DNA of 64,000 nt, from assembly GCA_947646735.1 (NCBI GenBank), contig CANTFK010000072.1, forward strand, positions 496,001 to 560,000, given 5' to 3'. The position numbers and the translations under genes were made by a program. Positions 32,171 through 44,877 of the stretch are shown here, in pieces. Under the pieces are notes generated by a model. The model was not told where the DNA came from and did no database searches. It saw only the letters and a list, made by a program, of their open reading frames with translations. The stretch comes from Peronospora farinosa. Lineage: Eukaryota; Oomycota; Peronosporomycetes; Peronosporales; Peronosporaceae. Each line of letters starts with the position of its first letter. Within the stretch, counting starts at the first letter, position 1.

Positions 32171-33138
32171 TTTGGTGGAGTGAATTCTCAAACAACGTAG
32201 GAGAACCACAACACACACAGCGCCGGACTGCCGACTTACGGAGGGGGTACCCCAATACCGTGTCGTGTTAACATAGGTCTTACCTTGTGTACCGCCGGCT
32301 TGGCTGGTCTTGCTCTCGGTTGACGCAGAAGACTTAAAGACTTGGTATGTGTATAAGACTTGGACTTAATGGTCCTCGAGTGAATATGCTTCACTAGGGA
32401 CCGGGTTTCTTCAACTCGATCGACTTAGTCGAGAGCAATGCACCTGGTACTATGTACCCCTTTGGTGGCTGACTGTTCTTGGTCCTTGAACCCCTTTGTG
32501 TTCTTCCCCATAGGGAAATCGCTTCCTGTAGCGGGTGTTGGATGTTTTTTGACACCTCAGGACAGCTATTCTGAGGTTCAACTTGCGTTGCTTGAGCCGT
32601 CTACCACCTGCTGACGTCGGGGGGCCAAAGGATATCCCGCCCGGAAGAGGTGGAGCGACGTAGAAGCTAAGAGGAGGCGCTTGGAGCTGCCACGTGTAAA
32701 GCAAATTCGAGTGTGTTTATTTATCTTATACTTTGTATGTTTTTCTTGCCTAACCCTAACCCTTTGATCTGGATAGTGCCACGTGTCGACTCTTGGAGGA
32801 AGAATTGGCTCCTTGGTACCTGTGGTTTCTGCAATCTTTAATATTCCGTGTACCGATTCTGCACCCTCGGGCATTGGGCCCTGGGCCCCGGTATCCCGGT
32901 ACCCTGTTACCCCGGTACCCTGGGCCTGTTACCCTATTACCCTGTATCCCTGGGCCTGGGGCCTGTGCTGGCTCCGCACGTCTGGGTCCTTATATTCTTA
33001 ATAAGGCTGGGGCCTGGTGTGAGGCTGTAGATCTGCGAGGCCGTGACGTGGTCACTCCCTCGGGGGAGCGACCAGAAAGTCTTTTGCTCTCTGTTCCCAT
33101 TTTCTTGAAGCTCTGATTACCCCTGGCACTTCACCACA
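32171..33138 (-). repeat. LTR copy 2 of the minisatellite-bearing superfamily
   Basis: It starts TTTGGTGGAGTGAATTC (an altered TGTGGTGG) and ends CCCTGGCACTTCACCACA, the same ends as copy 1 at 6469-8519. The first 640 bases align with copies 1 and 3. The variable cassette, 32870-32990, is short and built on CCCGGTACCCTG units. No clear target duplication is seen at the ends. Confidence 0.65.
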
Positions 33139-33330
33139 CAACTATCCTCTGGTAACAGGGCTTTGTCAAAATCCACCCGATCTCTTTCTTCCACCACCAA
33201 CACCGTATTTAGTCTGTCGAAATATTGCCGGAACAGCTTCAACTTCGAAAGGTGTACCAACGGGTATATGCATTATTCTGATCTAATATTATCCAGGCGA
33301 GCTGATGGTCACCCACCATTTCCCGTCGTC

Positions 33331-33830
33331 AATAATTCGTTCATCGAGTCTTCGCTCGTCAGGTCTGCGTTAATTGATTCTTAGACCATCAAAACTTACT
33401 TCATCGAGTCTTCGTTCGTCAGGTCTTCGTTTATCAAGTATTATCATGTCGAGTCTTAGCTCGTTTTTCTTCGTTCATTAAGTCTTCGTTTGTCGAGTCT
33501 TTGTTCGTCAGGTCTTCGTTCATCAAATCTTCGTTTGTCGAGTCTGCAATCATCAAGTCTTCGTTCGTCAGGTCTTCGTTCATCAAGTCTTATCGTGTCG
33601 AGTCTTAACTCGTTTAGGCTTTGTTCATTGAGTCTTCGTTTGTCGAGTATAATCTCGTTGACGCTTCGTTCGTCGAGTCTTCGCTCGTCAGGGCTTCGTA
33701 AATTGATTCGTAGGGCATCAAGGCTTAGGTCATCGGGTCTTCGTTCGTCAGGTCTTCGTTCATCGAGTCTTAGCTCGTTTGTCTTCGTTCATTGAGTCTT
33801 CGTTTGTCGAGTCTGCGATCATCGAGTCTT
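33331..33830. repeat. 15-bp satellite, first block
   Basis: Units such as GTCTTCGTTCGTCAG and GTCTTCGTTCATCAA repeat every 15 bases. This is the left edge of the satellite field that continues to the end of the window; LTR copy 3 is inserted at its right border. Confidence 0.85.
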
Positions 33831-35553
33831 TGTGGTGGAGTGGATTCTCAAACGACGTGAGAGAACCACAACACACACAGCGCCGGACTGTCGACTTACG
33901 GAGGGGGTACCCCGATACCGTGTCGTGTTAACCTTGGGTCTTACCTTGTGTACCCGTCGGCTTGGCTGGTCTTGCTCCTCGGTTGACGCAGAAGACTTCG
34001 AAACTTGGTCTTGTATAGAGGGACTTGGTGGTCCCCGAGTGGATATACTTCACTTGGGACCGGGTTTCTTGGGCTCAATCGACTTGGTCGAGAGCGATGC
34101 ACCTGGTACTATGTACCCCTTTCGGTGGCTAACTGTTCTTGGTCTTTCGACCCCTTTTCTTGTTCCCCGTAGAGAAACCGCTTCATATAGCGGGTCTTGA
34201 ATGGCTACGAACCCACAGGCCAAAATACTTCCTGGGTTTCGTTCGAGCTTGAGTCTTACCACACGACTGTCTTCAACGGGGGGGGGGGGGGCCAAAATAA
34301 ATCCCTTCCCCGTAACAGGTGGGTAGATCGAAACAAGTTCGCACTCGAGTCTTGACACTTACTTGACACCTCAGGCCAACTATCCTGAGGTTCAACTTGC
34401 GTAGCTTGAGCCGTCGCCTCACCTGACGTCGGTGGGCCAAAGGGTATCTCGCTCGGAATAGGTGAGGTGACGGAGAAGCTTGGAAGGGGCGCTTAAAGCT
34501 GCCACGTGTAATGCAAATTCGAGTGTGTTTATTTTTCTTGTTCTCTGTATGCTTTTTTTCTTGCCTAACCTTACCCTTCGCTCTAGATGACACCACATGT
34601 CAACTTGTGGACGATCAACTGGCTCTTTTAGGACATGGGACTTGTACCAGCTCTGCACTTTAACGAAGCCTTTTACCTTTTATAACCTAAAGTCCACCTG
34701 TCACATGGGGTCCACCGTTCACCTAGGGTCCACCGGTCACCTAGGTCCGCCGGTCACCTGGGTCTACCGGTCATCTGGTTCCACCTGTCACCTGGGTCCA
34801 CCGGTCACCTAGGGTCCACTGGTCACCTGGGTCCACCTGTCGCCTGGGTCCACCGGTCACCATGAGTCATCCTGTTCCACCTTGAGTGCCGGGACCTTCT
34901 TGAGGCCTGTTCCACCTTGGGTTGTGGTCCACCTTGGATCATGGTTCACCTTGAGTCCTGGTCCACCTTGGGAACGTGGATGCCCTCGAGGCACTGGACC
35001 TTCGGGTTCTTGGACTTGTGCCGGCTCTGCACTGTAGGGCAACTTGGCACTTCTCCAAGTGACTCCAGGACCCTGAACCTTCGGTACCCCTGTCCCCGGT
35101 GACTGGTACCCCTGTCCCTGGCGACTGAAAACCCCGTCCCCGGTAACTGGCACCCTGTCCCCGGTAGCTGGCACTCCTGTCCCCGCGTACTGGAAACCCT
35201 GTCCCCGGGTACTGAAAACCCTGTCCCCGGTTACTGGAAACCCTGTCCCCGGTAGCTGGTACCCCTGTTCCCGGTAGGGTACCACTGTCCCCGGTAGCTG
35301 GTACCACTGTCCCCGGTAATCGATAGCCTGCCCCCGTTACTGGAAACCCTAACCCTATTTACTGGTACCTCTGTCCCCGGTGCTCTGTCCCTGTTGACTG
35401 GAAACCCTGTCCCGATTACTGGAAACCCTGTCCCGGTACTGGAAACCCTGTCCCCGGTTACTGGAAACCCTGTCCCCGGTAGCTGGCACCCCTGTCCCCG
35501 CGTACTGGAAACCCTGTCCCTGGTGACCCTCATTTGAATCTTGGAACCTTGCA
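33831..35553 (-). repeat. LTR copy 3 with two minisatellite cassettes, inserted in the satellite
   Basis: It starts TGTGGTGGAGTGGATTC directly after GTCTT of the 15-bp satellite. The first 800 bases align with copies 1 and 2. They are followed by a CCGGTCACCTGGGTCCA array (34690-34860), a conserved block (GGCACTGGACCTTCGGG, near 34990) and a CCCTGTCCCCGG-type array (35080-35530). The right end is truncated: no CCACA terminus, and satellite resumes at about 35554. A run of 14 G lies at 34278-34291. Confidence 0.6.
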
Positions 35554-35818
35554 TTGAGTCTTCGTTTGTCGAGTCTTTACTCAGTTAGTCTTCGTTTATT
35601 GAGTCTTCGTTTGTCGAGTATTATCTTGCTGACGCTTCGTTCGTCGAGTCTTCGCTCAGGGCTTCGTAAATTGATTCGTAGGGCATCGAGGCTTAGGTCA
35701 TCGAGTCTTCGTTCATCAGGTCTTTGTTCATCTTGTCTTCGTTCGCCAGGTCTTCGTTTGTCGATTCTTACGCAATCAAAAGTTTAGTTCATCGAGTCTT
35801 CGTTCGTCAGGTCTTCTT
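35554..35818. repeat. 15-bp satellite, second block
   Basis: Same 15-base family as 33331-33830. It ends in GTCTTCTT directly before the TGTGG start of LTR unit 1. Confidence 0.85.
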
Positions 35819-36944
35819 TGTGGAAGAGCGGATAAACAAATTTCGTGGAGTGGAGATCGCGATCCAAGTTATGTGGACCACACACCCAGGATCGATCGCG
35901 ATCCAAGGTAAAGCGCGATCCGACTCAGAACCGCGATCCAAGGCTGAACGCGATCCAAGGTAGACCGCGATCCAAGGTAAAGCGCGATCCGACTCAGAAC
36001 CGCGATCCGAATCAGAACCGCGATCTGACTCAGAACCGCGATCCGACTCAGAACCGCGATCCGACTCAGAACCGCGATCCAAGGCTGAGCGCGATCCAAG
36101 GTAAAGCACGATCCGACTTAGAATCGCGATCTAACGTAGATCCGCGATCCGACCTAGATCGCGATCCAACTTACAAGAATTACGCATTATGGATCGACCG
36201 CGATCCTGAGCTGATACGCGATCTGATTCGGATCGCGATCCAAGGATAAGGCAAGATCGCCGATGGATCGGGATGGCAAAGGCCTTTGGGGTGGACCACA
36301 TATCGAGATCTGATTTTTTCTGAAAGGGTGACACGTGGTGATAGATCCTGGACTACAGATAGGCAGAATCGTAGGTTTCGAGTTTTGATTGGTTAACACT
36401 AAACAGAGCTCAATTTTACTTCTAATACACGTGTCGACTTCTCTTCCGGGCTGGATTCTTTGGCCACCCGACGTCTCGAGGAAGCCTACACACTACGCAA
36501 TTCATATCCCTGGATTGTTTGACCAGGGATTGCAAGAACTCTCAACACAACTCAACTGCGATCGGACGCAGATAAAACACGTAGGGCAAGGCGAAGCAAG
36601 TGCAGGACGGATCAAGTGGTCAGAAGGTTCTGCTCAAGTGGTCAGAAGATTCAAGCTTCGTTTTATTGGTAACCGTGATCGATTGGGAAGATCACACCAA
36701 GTACTCGGTTTGTTTATCTTGTGAAGATTTCCGCAAGATAACCAAACCCCCTATCCCTAACCCAATTAGGATCAACATCGACTCAAGTCTACCGAGAAGA
36801 GAGCAACCCGCCCTACCGACGGGTACACAAGGTGAGGAAGGCTTTATACACGGAATCGGGGTACCCCCTCCGTTAGTCGGTCGTCCAGGCGCCAGTGGAG
36901 AGCTGGAATCGCATATGCAATTTTGCGAATCCCACTCCTCCACA
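35819..36944 (+). repeat. element B LTR, array unit 1 (solo)
   Basis: 1,126 bases from TGTGGAAGAG to CTCCTCCACA. The first third (about 35863-36245) is an array of 17-18-base units with core GCGATCC(G/A)ACTCAGAACC or GCGATCCAAGGTAGACC. The rest is non-repetitive. TCTTC follows the right end and also occurs on the left, separated from the LTR by TT, so a target duplication is likely but not exact. Confidence 0.9.
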
Positions 36945-37625
36945 TCTTCGTTCATCAAGTCTTATCTTGTCGAGTCTTAACTCGGTTAGTCTTCGTTCAT
37001 TGAGGCTTAGTTTGTCGAGTATTATCTCGTTGATGCTTCGTTCATCGAGTATTCGTTCGTCAGGTCTTTGTTCATCTTGTCTTCGTTCGCTAGGTCTTCG
37101 TTTGTCGATTCTTACGCAATCAAAAGTTAGTTCATCGATTCTTCGTTCGTCAGGTCTTCGTTCATCGAGTCTTAGTTTGTTTGTCTTCGTTCATTGAGTA
37201 TTCGTTTGTCGAGTCTGCGATCATCAAGTCTTCGTTCGTCAGGTCTTCGTTCATCAAGTGTTATCTTGTCGAGTCTTACCCCGGTTAGTCTTTGTTCATT
37301 GAGTCTTCGTTTGTCGAGTCTGCGATTACCAAGTCTTCGTTCGTCAGGTCTTCGTTCATCAAGTCTTATCTTGTCGAGTCTTAACTCGTTTAGGCTTTGT
37401 TCATTGAGTCTTCGTTTGTCGAGTATAATCTCGTTGATGCTTCGTTCATCGTGTCTTCGTTCATCAGGTCTTTTTAATTAATTATTAGGCCATCGAGGCT
37501 TAGGTCATCGAGTTTTCGTTCGTCAGGTCTTTGTTCATCTTGTCTTCGTTCGCTAGGTCTTCGTTTGTCGATTCTTACGCTATCAAAAGTTTAATTCATC
37601 GAGTCTTCGTTCGTCAGGTCTTCTT
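36945..37625. repeat. satellite spacer 1 (681 bp)
   Basis: 15-base satellite units between LTR units 1 and 2, with an AT-rich island TTTTTAATTAATTATTAGG near its right third. The same spacer recurs four times. Confidence 0.9.
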
Positions 37626-38786
37626 TGTGGAAGAGCGGATAAACAAATTTCGTGGAGTGGAGATCGCGATCCAAGTTATGTGGACCACACACTCAGGATC
37701 GATCGCGATCCAAGGTAAAGCGCGATCCGACTCAGAACCGCGATCCAAGGCTGAACGCGATCCAAGGTAGACCGCGATCCAAGGTAAAGCGCGATCCGAC
37801 TCAGAACCGCGATCCGAATCAGAACCGCGATCTGACTCAGAACCGCGATCCGACTCAGAACCGCGATCCGACTCAGAACCGCGATCCAAGGCTGAGCGCG
37901 ATCCAAGGTAAAGCACGATCCGACTTAGAATCGCGATCCAAGGTAAAGCGCGATCCGACTTAGAATCGCGATCTAACGTAGATCCGCGATCCGACCTAGA
38001 TCGCGATCCAACTTACAAGAATTACGCATTATGGATCGACCGCGATCCTGAGCTGATACGCGATCTGATTCGGATCGCGATCCAAGGATAAGGCAAGATC
38101 GCCGATGGATCGGGATGGCAAAGGCCTTTGGGGTGGACCACATATCGAGATCTGATTTTTTCTGAAAGGGTGACACGTGGTGATAGATCCTGGACTACAG
38201 ATAGGCAGAATCGTAGGTTTCGAGTTTTGATTGGTTAACACTAAACAGAGCTCAATTTTACTTCTAATACACGTGTCGACTTCTCTTCCGGGCTGGATTC
38301 TTTGGCCACCCGACGTCTCGAGGAAGCCTACACACTACGCAATTCATATCCCTGGATTGTTTGACCAGGGATTGCAAGAACTCTCAACACAACTCAACTG
38401 CGATCGGACGCAGATAAAACACGTAGGGCAAGGCGAAGCAAGTGCAGGACGGATCAAGTGGTCAGAAGGTTCTGCTCAAGTGGTCAGAAGATTCAAGCTT
38501 CGTTTTATTGGTAACCGTGATCGATTGGGAAGATCACACCAAGTACTCGGTTTGTTTATCTTGTGAAGATTTCCGCAAGATAACCAAACCCCCTATCCCT
38601 AACCCAATTAGGATCAACATCGACTCAAGTCTACCGAGAAGAGAGCAACCCGCCCTACCGACGGGTACACAAGGTGAGGAAGGCTTTATACACGGAATCG
38701 GGGTACCCCCTCCGTTAGTCGGTCGTCCAGGCGCCAGTGGAGAGCTGGAATCGCATATGCAATTTTGCGAATCCCACTCCTCCACA
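37626..38786 (+). repeat. element B LTR, array unit 2 (solo)
   Basis: 1,161 bases. It carries a 35-base extra piece in the GATCGC array (near 37938-37972) that units 1, 3, 4 and 5 lack and unit 6 has. Confidence 0.9.
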
Positions 38787-39467
38787 TCTTCGTTCATCAA
38801 GTCTTATCTTGTCGAGTCTTAACTCGGTTAGTCTTCGTTCATTGAGGCTTAGTTTGTCGAGTATTATCTCGTTGATGCTTCGTTCATCGAGTATTCGTTC
38901 GTCAGGTCTTTGTTCATCTTGTCTTCGTTCGCTAGGTCTTCGTTTGTCGATTCTTACGCAATCAAAAGTTAGTTCATCGATTCTTCGTTCGTCAGGTCTT
39001 CGTTCATCGAGTCTTAGTTTGTTTGTCTTCGTTCATTGAGTATTCGTTTGTCGAGTCTGCGATCATCAAGTCTTCGTTCGTCAGGTCTTCGTTCATCAAG
39101 TGTTATCTTGTCGAGTCTTACCCCGGTTAGTCTTTGTTCATTGAGTCTTCGTTTGTCGAGTCTGCGATTACCAAGTCTTCGTTCGTCAGGTCTTCGTTCA
39201 TCAAGTCTTATCTTGTCGAGTCTTAACTCGTTTAGGCTTTGTTCATTGAGTCTTCGTTTGTCGAGTATAATCTCGTTGATGCTTCGTTCATCGTGTCTTC
39301 GTTCATCAGGTCTTTTTAATTAATTATTAGGCCATCGAGGCTTAGGTCATCGAGTTTTCGTTCGTCAGGTCTTTGTTCATCTTGTCTTCGTTCGCTAGGT
39401 CTTCGTTTGTCGATTCTTACGCTATCAAAAGTTTAATTCATCGAGTCTTCGTTCGTCAGGTCTTCTT
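38787..39467. repeat. satellite spacer 2 (681 bp)
   Basis: Same sequence as spacer 1 as far as I can read. Confidence 0.9.
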
Positions 39468-40593
39468 TGTGGAAGAGCGGATAAACAAATTTCGTGGAGT
39501 GGAGATCGCGATCCAAGTTATGTGGACCACACACCCAGGATCGATCGCGATCCAAGGTAAAGCGCGATCCGACTCAGAACCGCGATCCAAGGCTGAACGC
39601 GATCCAAGGTAGACCGCGATCCAAGGTAAAGCGCGATCCGACTCAGAACCGCGATCCGAATCAGAACCGCGATCTGACTCAGAACCGCGATCCGACTCAG
39701 AACCGCGATCCGACTCAGAACCGCGATCCAAGGCTGAGCGCGATCCAAGGTAAAGCACGATCCGACTTAGAATCGCGATCTAACGTAGATCCGCGATCCG
39801 ACCTAGATCGCGATCCAACTTACAAGAATTACGCATTATGGATCGACCGCGATCCTGAGCTGATACGCGATCTGATTCGGATCGCGATCCAAGGATAAGG
39901 CAAGATCGCCGATGGATCGGGATGGCAAAGGCCTTTGGGGTGGACCACATATCGAGATCTGACTTTTTCTGAAAGGGTGACACGTGGTGATAGATCCTGG
40001 ACTACAGATAGGCAGAATCGTAGGTTTCGAGTTTTGATTGGTTAACACTAAACAGAGCTCAATTTTACTTCTAATACACGTGTCGACTTCTCTTCCGGGC
40101 TGGATTCTTTGGCCACCCGACGTCTCGAGGAAGCCTACACACTACGCAATTCATATCCCTGGATTGTTTGACCAGGGATTGCAAGAACTCTCAACACAAC
40201 TCAACTGCGATCGGACGCAGATAAAACACGTAGGGCAAGGCGAAGCAAGTGCAGGACGGATCAAGTGGTCAGAAGGTTCTGCTCAAGTGGTCAGAAGATT
40301 CAAGCTTCGTTTTATTGGTAACCGTGATCGATTGGGAAGATCACACCAAGTACTTGGTTTGTTTATCTTGTGAAGATTTCCGCAAGATAACCAAACCCCC
40401 TATCCCTAACCCAATTAGGATCAACATCGACTCAAGTCTACCGAGAAGAGAGCAACCCGCCCTACCGACGGGTACACAAGGTGAGGAAGGCTTTATACAC
40501 GGAATCGGGGTACCCCCTCCGTTAGTCGGTCGTCCAGGCGCCAGTGGAGAGCTGGAATCGCATATGCAATTTTGCGAATCCCACTCCTCCACA
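39468..40593 (+). repeat. element B LTR, array unit 3 (solo)
   Basis: 1,126 bases. It reads GATCTGACTTTTTCTG where units 1 and 2 have GATCTGATTTTTTCTG, and AAGTACTTGG where they have AAGTACTCGG. Confidence 0.9.
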
Positions 40594-41274
40594 TCTTCGT
40601 TCATCAAGTCTTATCTTGTCGAGTCTTAACTCGGTTAGTCTTCGTTCATTGAGGCTTAGTTTGTCGAGTATTATCTCGTTGATGCTTCGTTCATCGAGTA
40701 TTCGTTCGTCAGGTCTTTGTTCATCTTGTCTTCGTTCGCTAGGTCTTCGTTTGTCGATTCTTACGCAATCAAAAGTTAGTTCATCGATTCTTCGTTCGTC
40801 AGGTCTTCGTTCATCGAGTCTTAGTTTGTTTGTCTTCGTTCATTGAGTATTCGTTTGTCGAGTCTGCGATCATCAAGTCTTCGTTCGTCAGGTCTTCGTT
40901 CATCAAGTGTTATCTTGTCGAGTCTTACCCCGGTTAGTCTTTGTTCATTGAGTCTTCGTTTGTCGAGTCTGCGATTACCAAGTCTTCGTTCGTCAGGTCT
41001 TCGTTCATCAAGTCTTATCTTGTCGAGTCTTAACTCGTTTAGGCTTTGTTCATTGAGTCTTCGTTTGTCGAGTATAATCTCGTTGATGCTTCGTTCATCG
41101 TGTCTTCGTTCATCAGGTCTTTTTAATTAATTATTAGGCCATCGAGGCTTAGGTCATCGAGTTTTCGTTCGTCAGGTCTTTGTTCATCTTGTCTTCGTTC
41201 GCTAGGTCTTCGTTTGTCGATTCTTACGCTATCAAAAGTTTAATTCATCGAGTCTTCGTTCGTCAGGTCTTCTT
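40594..41274. repeat. satellite spacer 3 (681 bp)
   Basis: Same sequence as spacer 1 as far as I can read. Confidence 0.9.
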
Positions 41275-42400
41275 TGTGGAAGAGCGGATAAACAAATTTC
41301 GTGGAGTGGAGATCGCGATCCAAGTTATGTGGACCACACACCCAGGATCGATCGCGATCCAAGGTAAAGCGCGATCCGACTCAGAACCGCGATCGAAGGC
41401 TGAACGCGATCCAAGGTAGACCGCGATCCAAGGTAAAGCGCGATCCGACTCAGAACCGCGATCCGAATCAGAACCGCGATCTGACTCAGAACCGCGATCC
41501 GACTCAGAACCGCGATCCGACTCAGAACCGCGATCCAAGGCTGAGCGCGATCCAAGGTAAAGCACGATCCGACTTAGAATCGCGATCTAACGTAGATCCG
41601 CGATCCGACCTAGATCGCGATCCAACTTACAAGAATTACGCATTATGGATCGACCGCGATCCTGAGCTGATACGCGATCTGATTCGGATCGCGATCCAAG
41701 GATAAGGCAAGATCGCCGATGGATCGGGATGGCAAAGGCCTTTGGGGTGGACCACATATCGAGATCTGACTTTTTCTGAAAGGGTGACACGTGGTGATAG
41801 ATCCTGGACTACAGATAGGCAGAATCGTAGGTTTCGAGTTTTGATTGGTTAACACTAAACAGAGCTCAATTTTACTTCTAATACACGTGTCGACTTCTCT
41901 TCCGGGCTGGATTCTTTGGCCACCCGACGTCTCGAGGAAGCCTACACACTACGCAATTCATATCCCTGGATTGTTTGACCAGGGATTGCAAGAACTCTCA
42001 ACACAACTCAACTGCGATCGGACGCAGATAAAACACGTAGGGCAAGGCGAAGCAAGTGCAGGACGGATCAAGTGGTCAGAAGGTTCTGCTCAAGTGGTCA
42101 GAAGATTCAAGCTTCGTTTTATTGGTAACCGTGATCGATTGGGAAGATCACACCAAGTACTTGGTTTGTTTATCTTGTGAAGATTTCCGCAAGATAACCA
42201 AACCCCCTATCCCTAACCCAATTAGGATCAACATCGACTCAAGTCTACCGAGAAGAGAGCAACCCGCCCTACCGACGGGTACACAAGGTGAGGAAGGCTT
42301 TATACACGGAATCGGGGTACCCCCTCCGTTAGTCGGTCGTCCAGGCGCCAGTGGAGAGCTGGAATCGCATATGCAATTTTGCGAATCCCACTCCTCCACA
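41275..42400 (+). repeat. element B LTR, array unit 4 (solo)
   Basis: 1,126 bases. It shares with units 5 and 6 the variant GCGATCGAAGGCTG in place of GCGATCCAAGGCTG. Confidence 0.9.
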
Positions 42401-43081
42401 TCTTCGTTCATCAAGTCTTATCTTGTCGAGTCTTAACTCGGTTAGTCTTCGTTCATTGAGGCTTAGTTTGTCGAGTATTATCTCGTTGATGCTTCGTTCA
42501 TCGAGTATTCGTTCGTCAGGTCTTTGTTCATCTTGTCTTCGTTCGCTAGGTCTTCGTTTGTCGATTCTTACGCAATCAAAAGTTAGTTCATCGATTCTTC
42601 GTTCGTCAGGTCTTCGTTCATCGAGTCTTAGTTTGTTTGTCTTCGTTCATTGAGTATTCGTTTGTCGAGTCTGCGATCATCAAGTCTTCGTTCGTCAGGT
42701 CTTCGTTCATCAAGTGTTATCTTGTCGAGTCTTACCCCGGTTAGTCTTTGTTCATTGAGTCTTCGTTTGTCGAGTCTGCGATTACCAAGTCTTCGTTCGT
42801 CAGGTCTTCGTTCATCAAGTCTTATCTTGTCGAGTCTTAACTCGTTTAGGCTTTGTTCATTGAGTCTTCGTTTGTCGAGTATAATCTCGTTGATGCTTCG
42901 TTCATCGTGTCTTCGTTCATCAGGTCTTTTTAATTAATTATTAGGCCATCGAGGCTTAGGTCATCGAGTTTTCGTTCGTCAGGTCTTTGTTCATCTTGTC
43001 TTCGTTCGCTAGGTCTTCGTTTGTCGATTCTTACGCTATCAAAAGTTTAATTCATCGAGTCTTCGTTCGTCAGGTCTTCTT
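42401..43081. repeat. satellite spacer 4 (681 bp)
   Basis: Same sequence as spacer 1 as far as I can read. Confidence 0.9.
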
Positions 43082-44196
43082 TGTGGAAGAGCGGATAAAC
43101 AAATTTCGTGGAGTGGAGATCGCGATCCAAGTTATGTGGACCACACACCCAGGATCGATCGCGATCCAAGGTAAAGCGCGATCCGACTCAGAACCGCGAT
43201 CGAAGGCTGAACGCGATCCAAGGTAGACCGCGATCCAAGGTAAAGCGCGATCCGACTCAGAACCGCGATCCGAATCAGAACCGCGATCTGACTCAGAACC
43301 GCGATCCGACTCAGAACCGCGATCCGACTCAGAACCGCGATCCAAGGCTGAGCGCGATCCAAGGTAAAGCACGATCCGACTTAGAATCGCGATCTAACGT
43401 AGATCCGCGATCCGACCTAGATCGCGATCCAACTTACAAGAATTACGCATTATGGATCGACCGCGATCCTGAGCTGATACGCGATCTGATTCGGATCGCG
43501 ATCCAAGGATAAGGCAAGATCGCCGATGGATCGGGATGGCAAAGGCCTTTGGGGTGGACCACATATCGAGATCTGACTTTTTCTGAAAGGGTGACACGTG
43601 GTGATAGATCCTGGACTACAGATAGGCAGAATCGTAGGTTTCGAGTTTTGATTGGTTAACACTAAACAGAGCTCAATTTTACTTCTAATACACGTGTCGA
43701 CTTCTCTTCCGGGCTGGATTCGACGTCTCGAGGAAGCCTACACACTACGCAATTCATATCCCTGGATTGTTTGACCAGGGATTGCAAGAACTCTCAACAC
43801 AACTCAACTGCGATCGGACGCAGATAAAACACGTAGGGCAAGGCGAAGCAAGTGCAGGACGGATCAAGTGGTCAGAAGGTTCTGCTCAAGTGGTCAGAAG
43901 ATTCAAGCTTCGTTTTATTGGTAACCGTGATCGATTGGAAAGATCACACCAAGTACTCGGTTTGTTTATCTTGTGAAGATTTCCGCAAGATAACCAAATC
44001 CCCTATCCCTAACCCAATTAGGATCAACATCGACTCAAGTCTACCGAGAAGAGAGCAACCCGCCCTACCGACGGGTACACAAGGTGAGGAAGGCTTTATA
44101 CACGGAATCGGGGTACCCCCTCCGTTAGTCGGTCGTCCAGGCGCCAGTGGAGAGCTGGAATCGCATATGCAATTTTGCGAATCCCACTCCTCCACA
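43082..44196 (+). repeat. element B LTR, array unit 5 (solo)
   Basis: 1,115 bases. Eleven bases (TTTGGCCACCC) are missing near 43720 relative to units 1-4. Confidence 0.9.
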
Positions 44197-44877
44197 TCTT
44201 CGTTCATCAAGTCTTATCTTGTCGAGTCTTAACTCGGTTAGTCTTCGTTCATTGAGGCTTAGTTTGTCGAGTATTATCTCGTTGATGCTTCGTTCATCGA
44301 GTATTCGTTCGTCAGGTCTTTGTTCATCTTGTCTTCGTTCGCTAGGTCTTCGTTTGTCGATTCTTACGCAATCAAAAGTTAGTTCATCGATTCTTCGTTC
44401 GTCAGGTCTTCGTTCATCGAGTCTTAGTTTGTTTGTCTTCGTTCATTGAGTATTCGTTTGTCGAGTCTGCGATCATCAAGTCTTCGTTCGTCAGGTCTTC
44501 GTTCATCAAGTGTTATCTTGTCGAGTCTTACCCCGGTTAGTCTTTGTTCATTGAGTCTTCGTTTGTCGAGTCTGCGATTACCAAGTCTTCGTTCGTCAGG
44601 TCTTCGTTCATCAAGTCTTATCTTGTCGAGTCTTAACTCGTTTAGGCTTTGTTCATTGAGTCTTCGTTTGTCGAGTATAATCTCGTTGATGCTTCGTTCA
44701 TCGTGTCTTCGTTCATCAGGTCTTTTTAATTAATTATTAGGCCATCGAGGCTTAGGTCATCGAGTTTTCGTTCGTCAGGTCTTTGTTCATCTTGTCTTCG
44801 TTCGCTAGGTCTTCGTTTGTCGATTCTTACGCTATCAAAAGTTTAATTCATCGAGTCTTCGTTCGTCAGGTCTTCTT
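44197..44877. repeat. satellite spacer 5 (681 bp)
   Basis: Same sequence as spacer 1 as far as I can read. Confidence 0.9.

Noticed and set aside
32745..32765. CCTAACCCTAACCC, possible telomere repeat
   Set aside because: Only two units, inside an LTR; similar short CCCTAACC runs occur in other LTR copies. No terminal array is seen.
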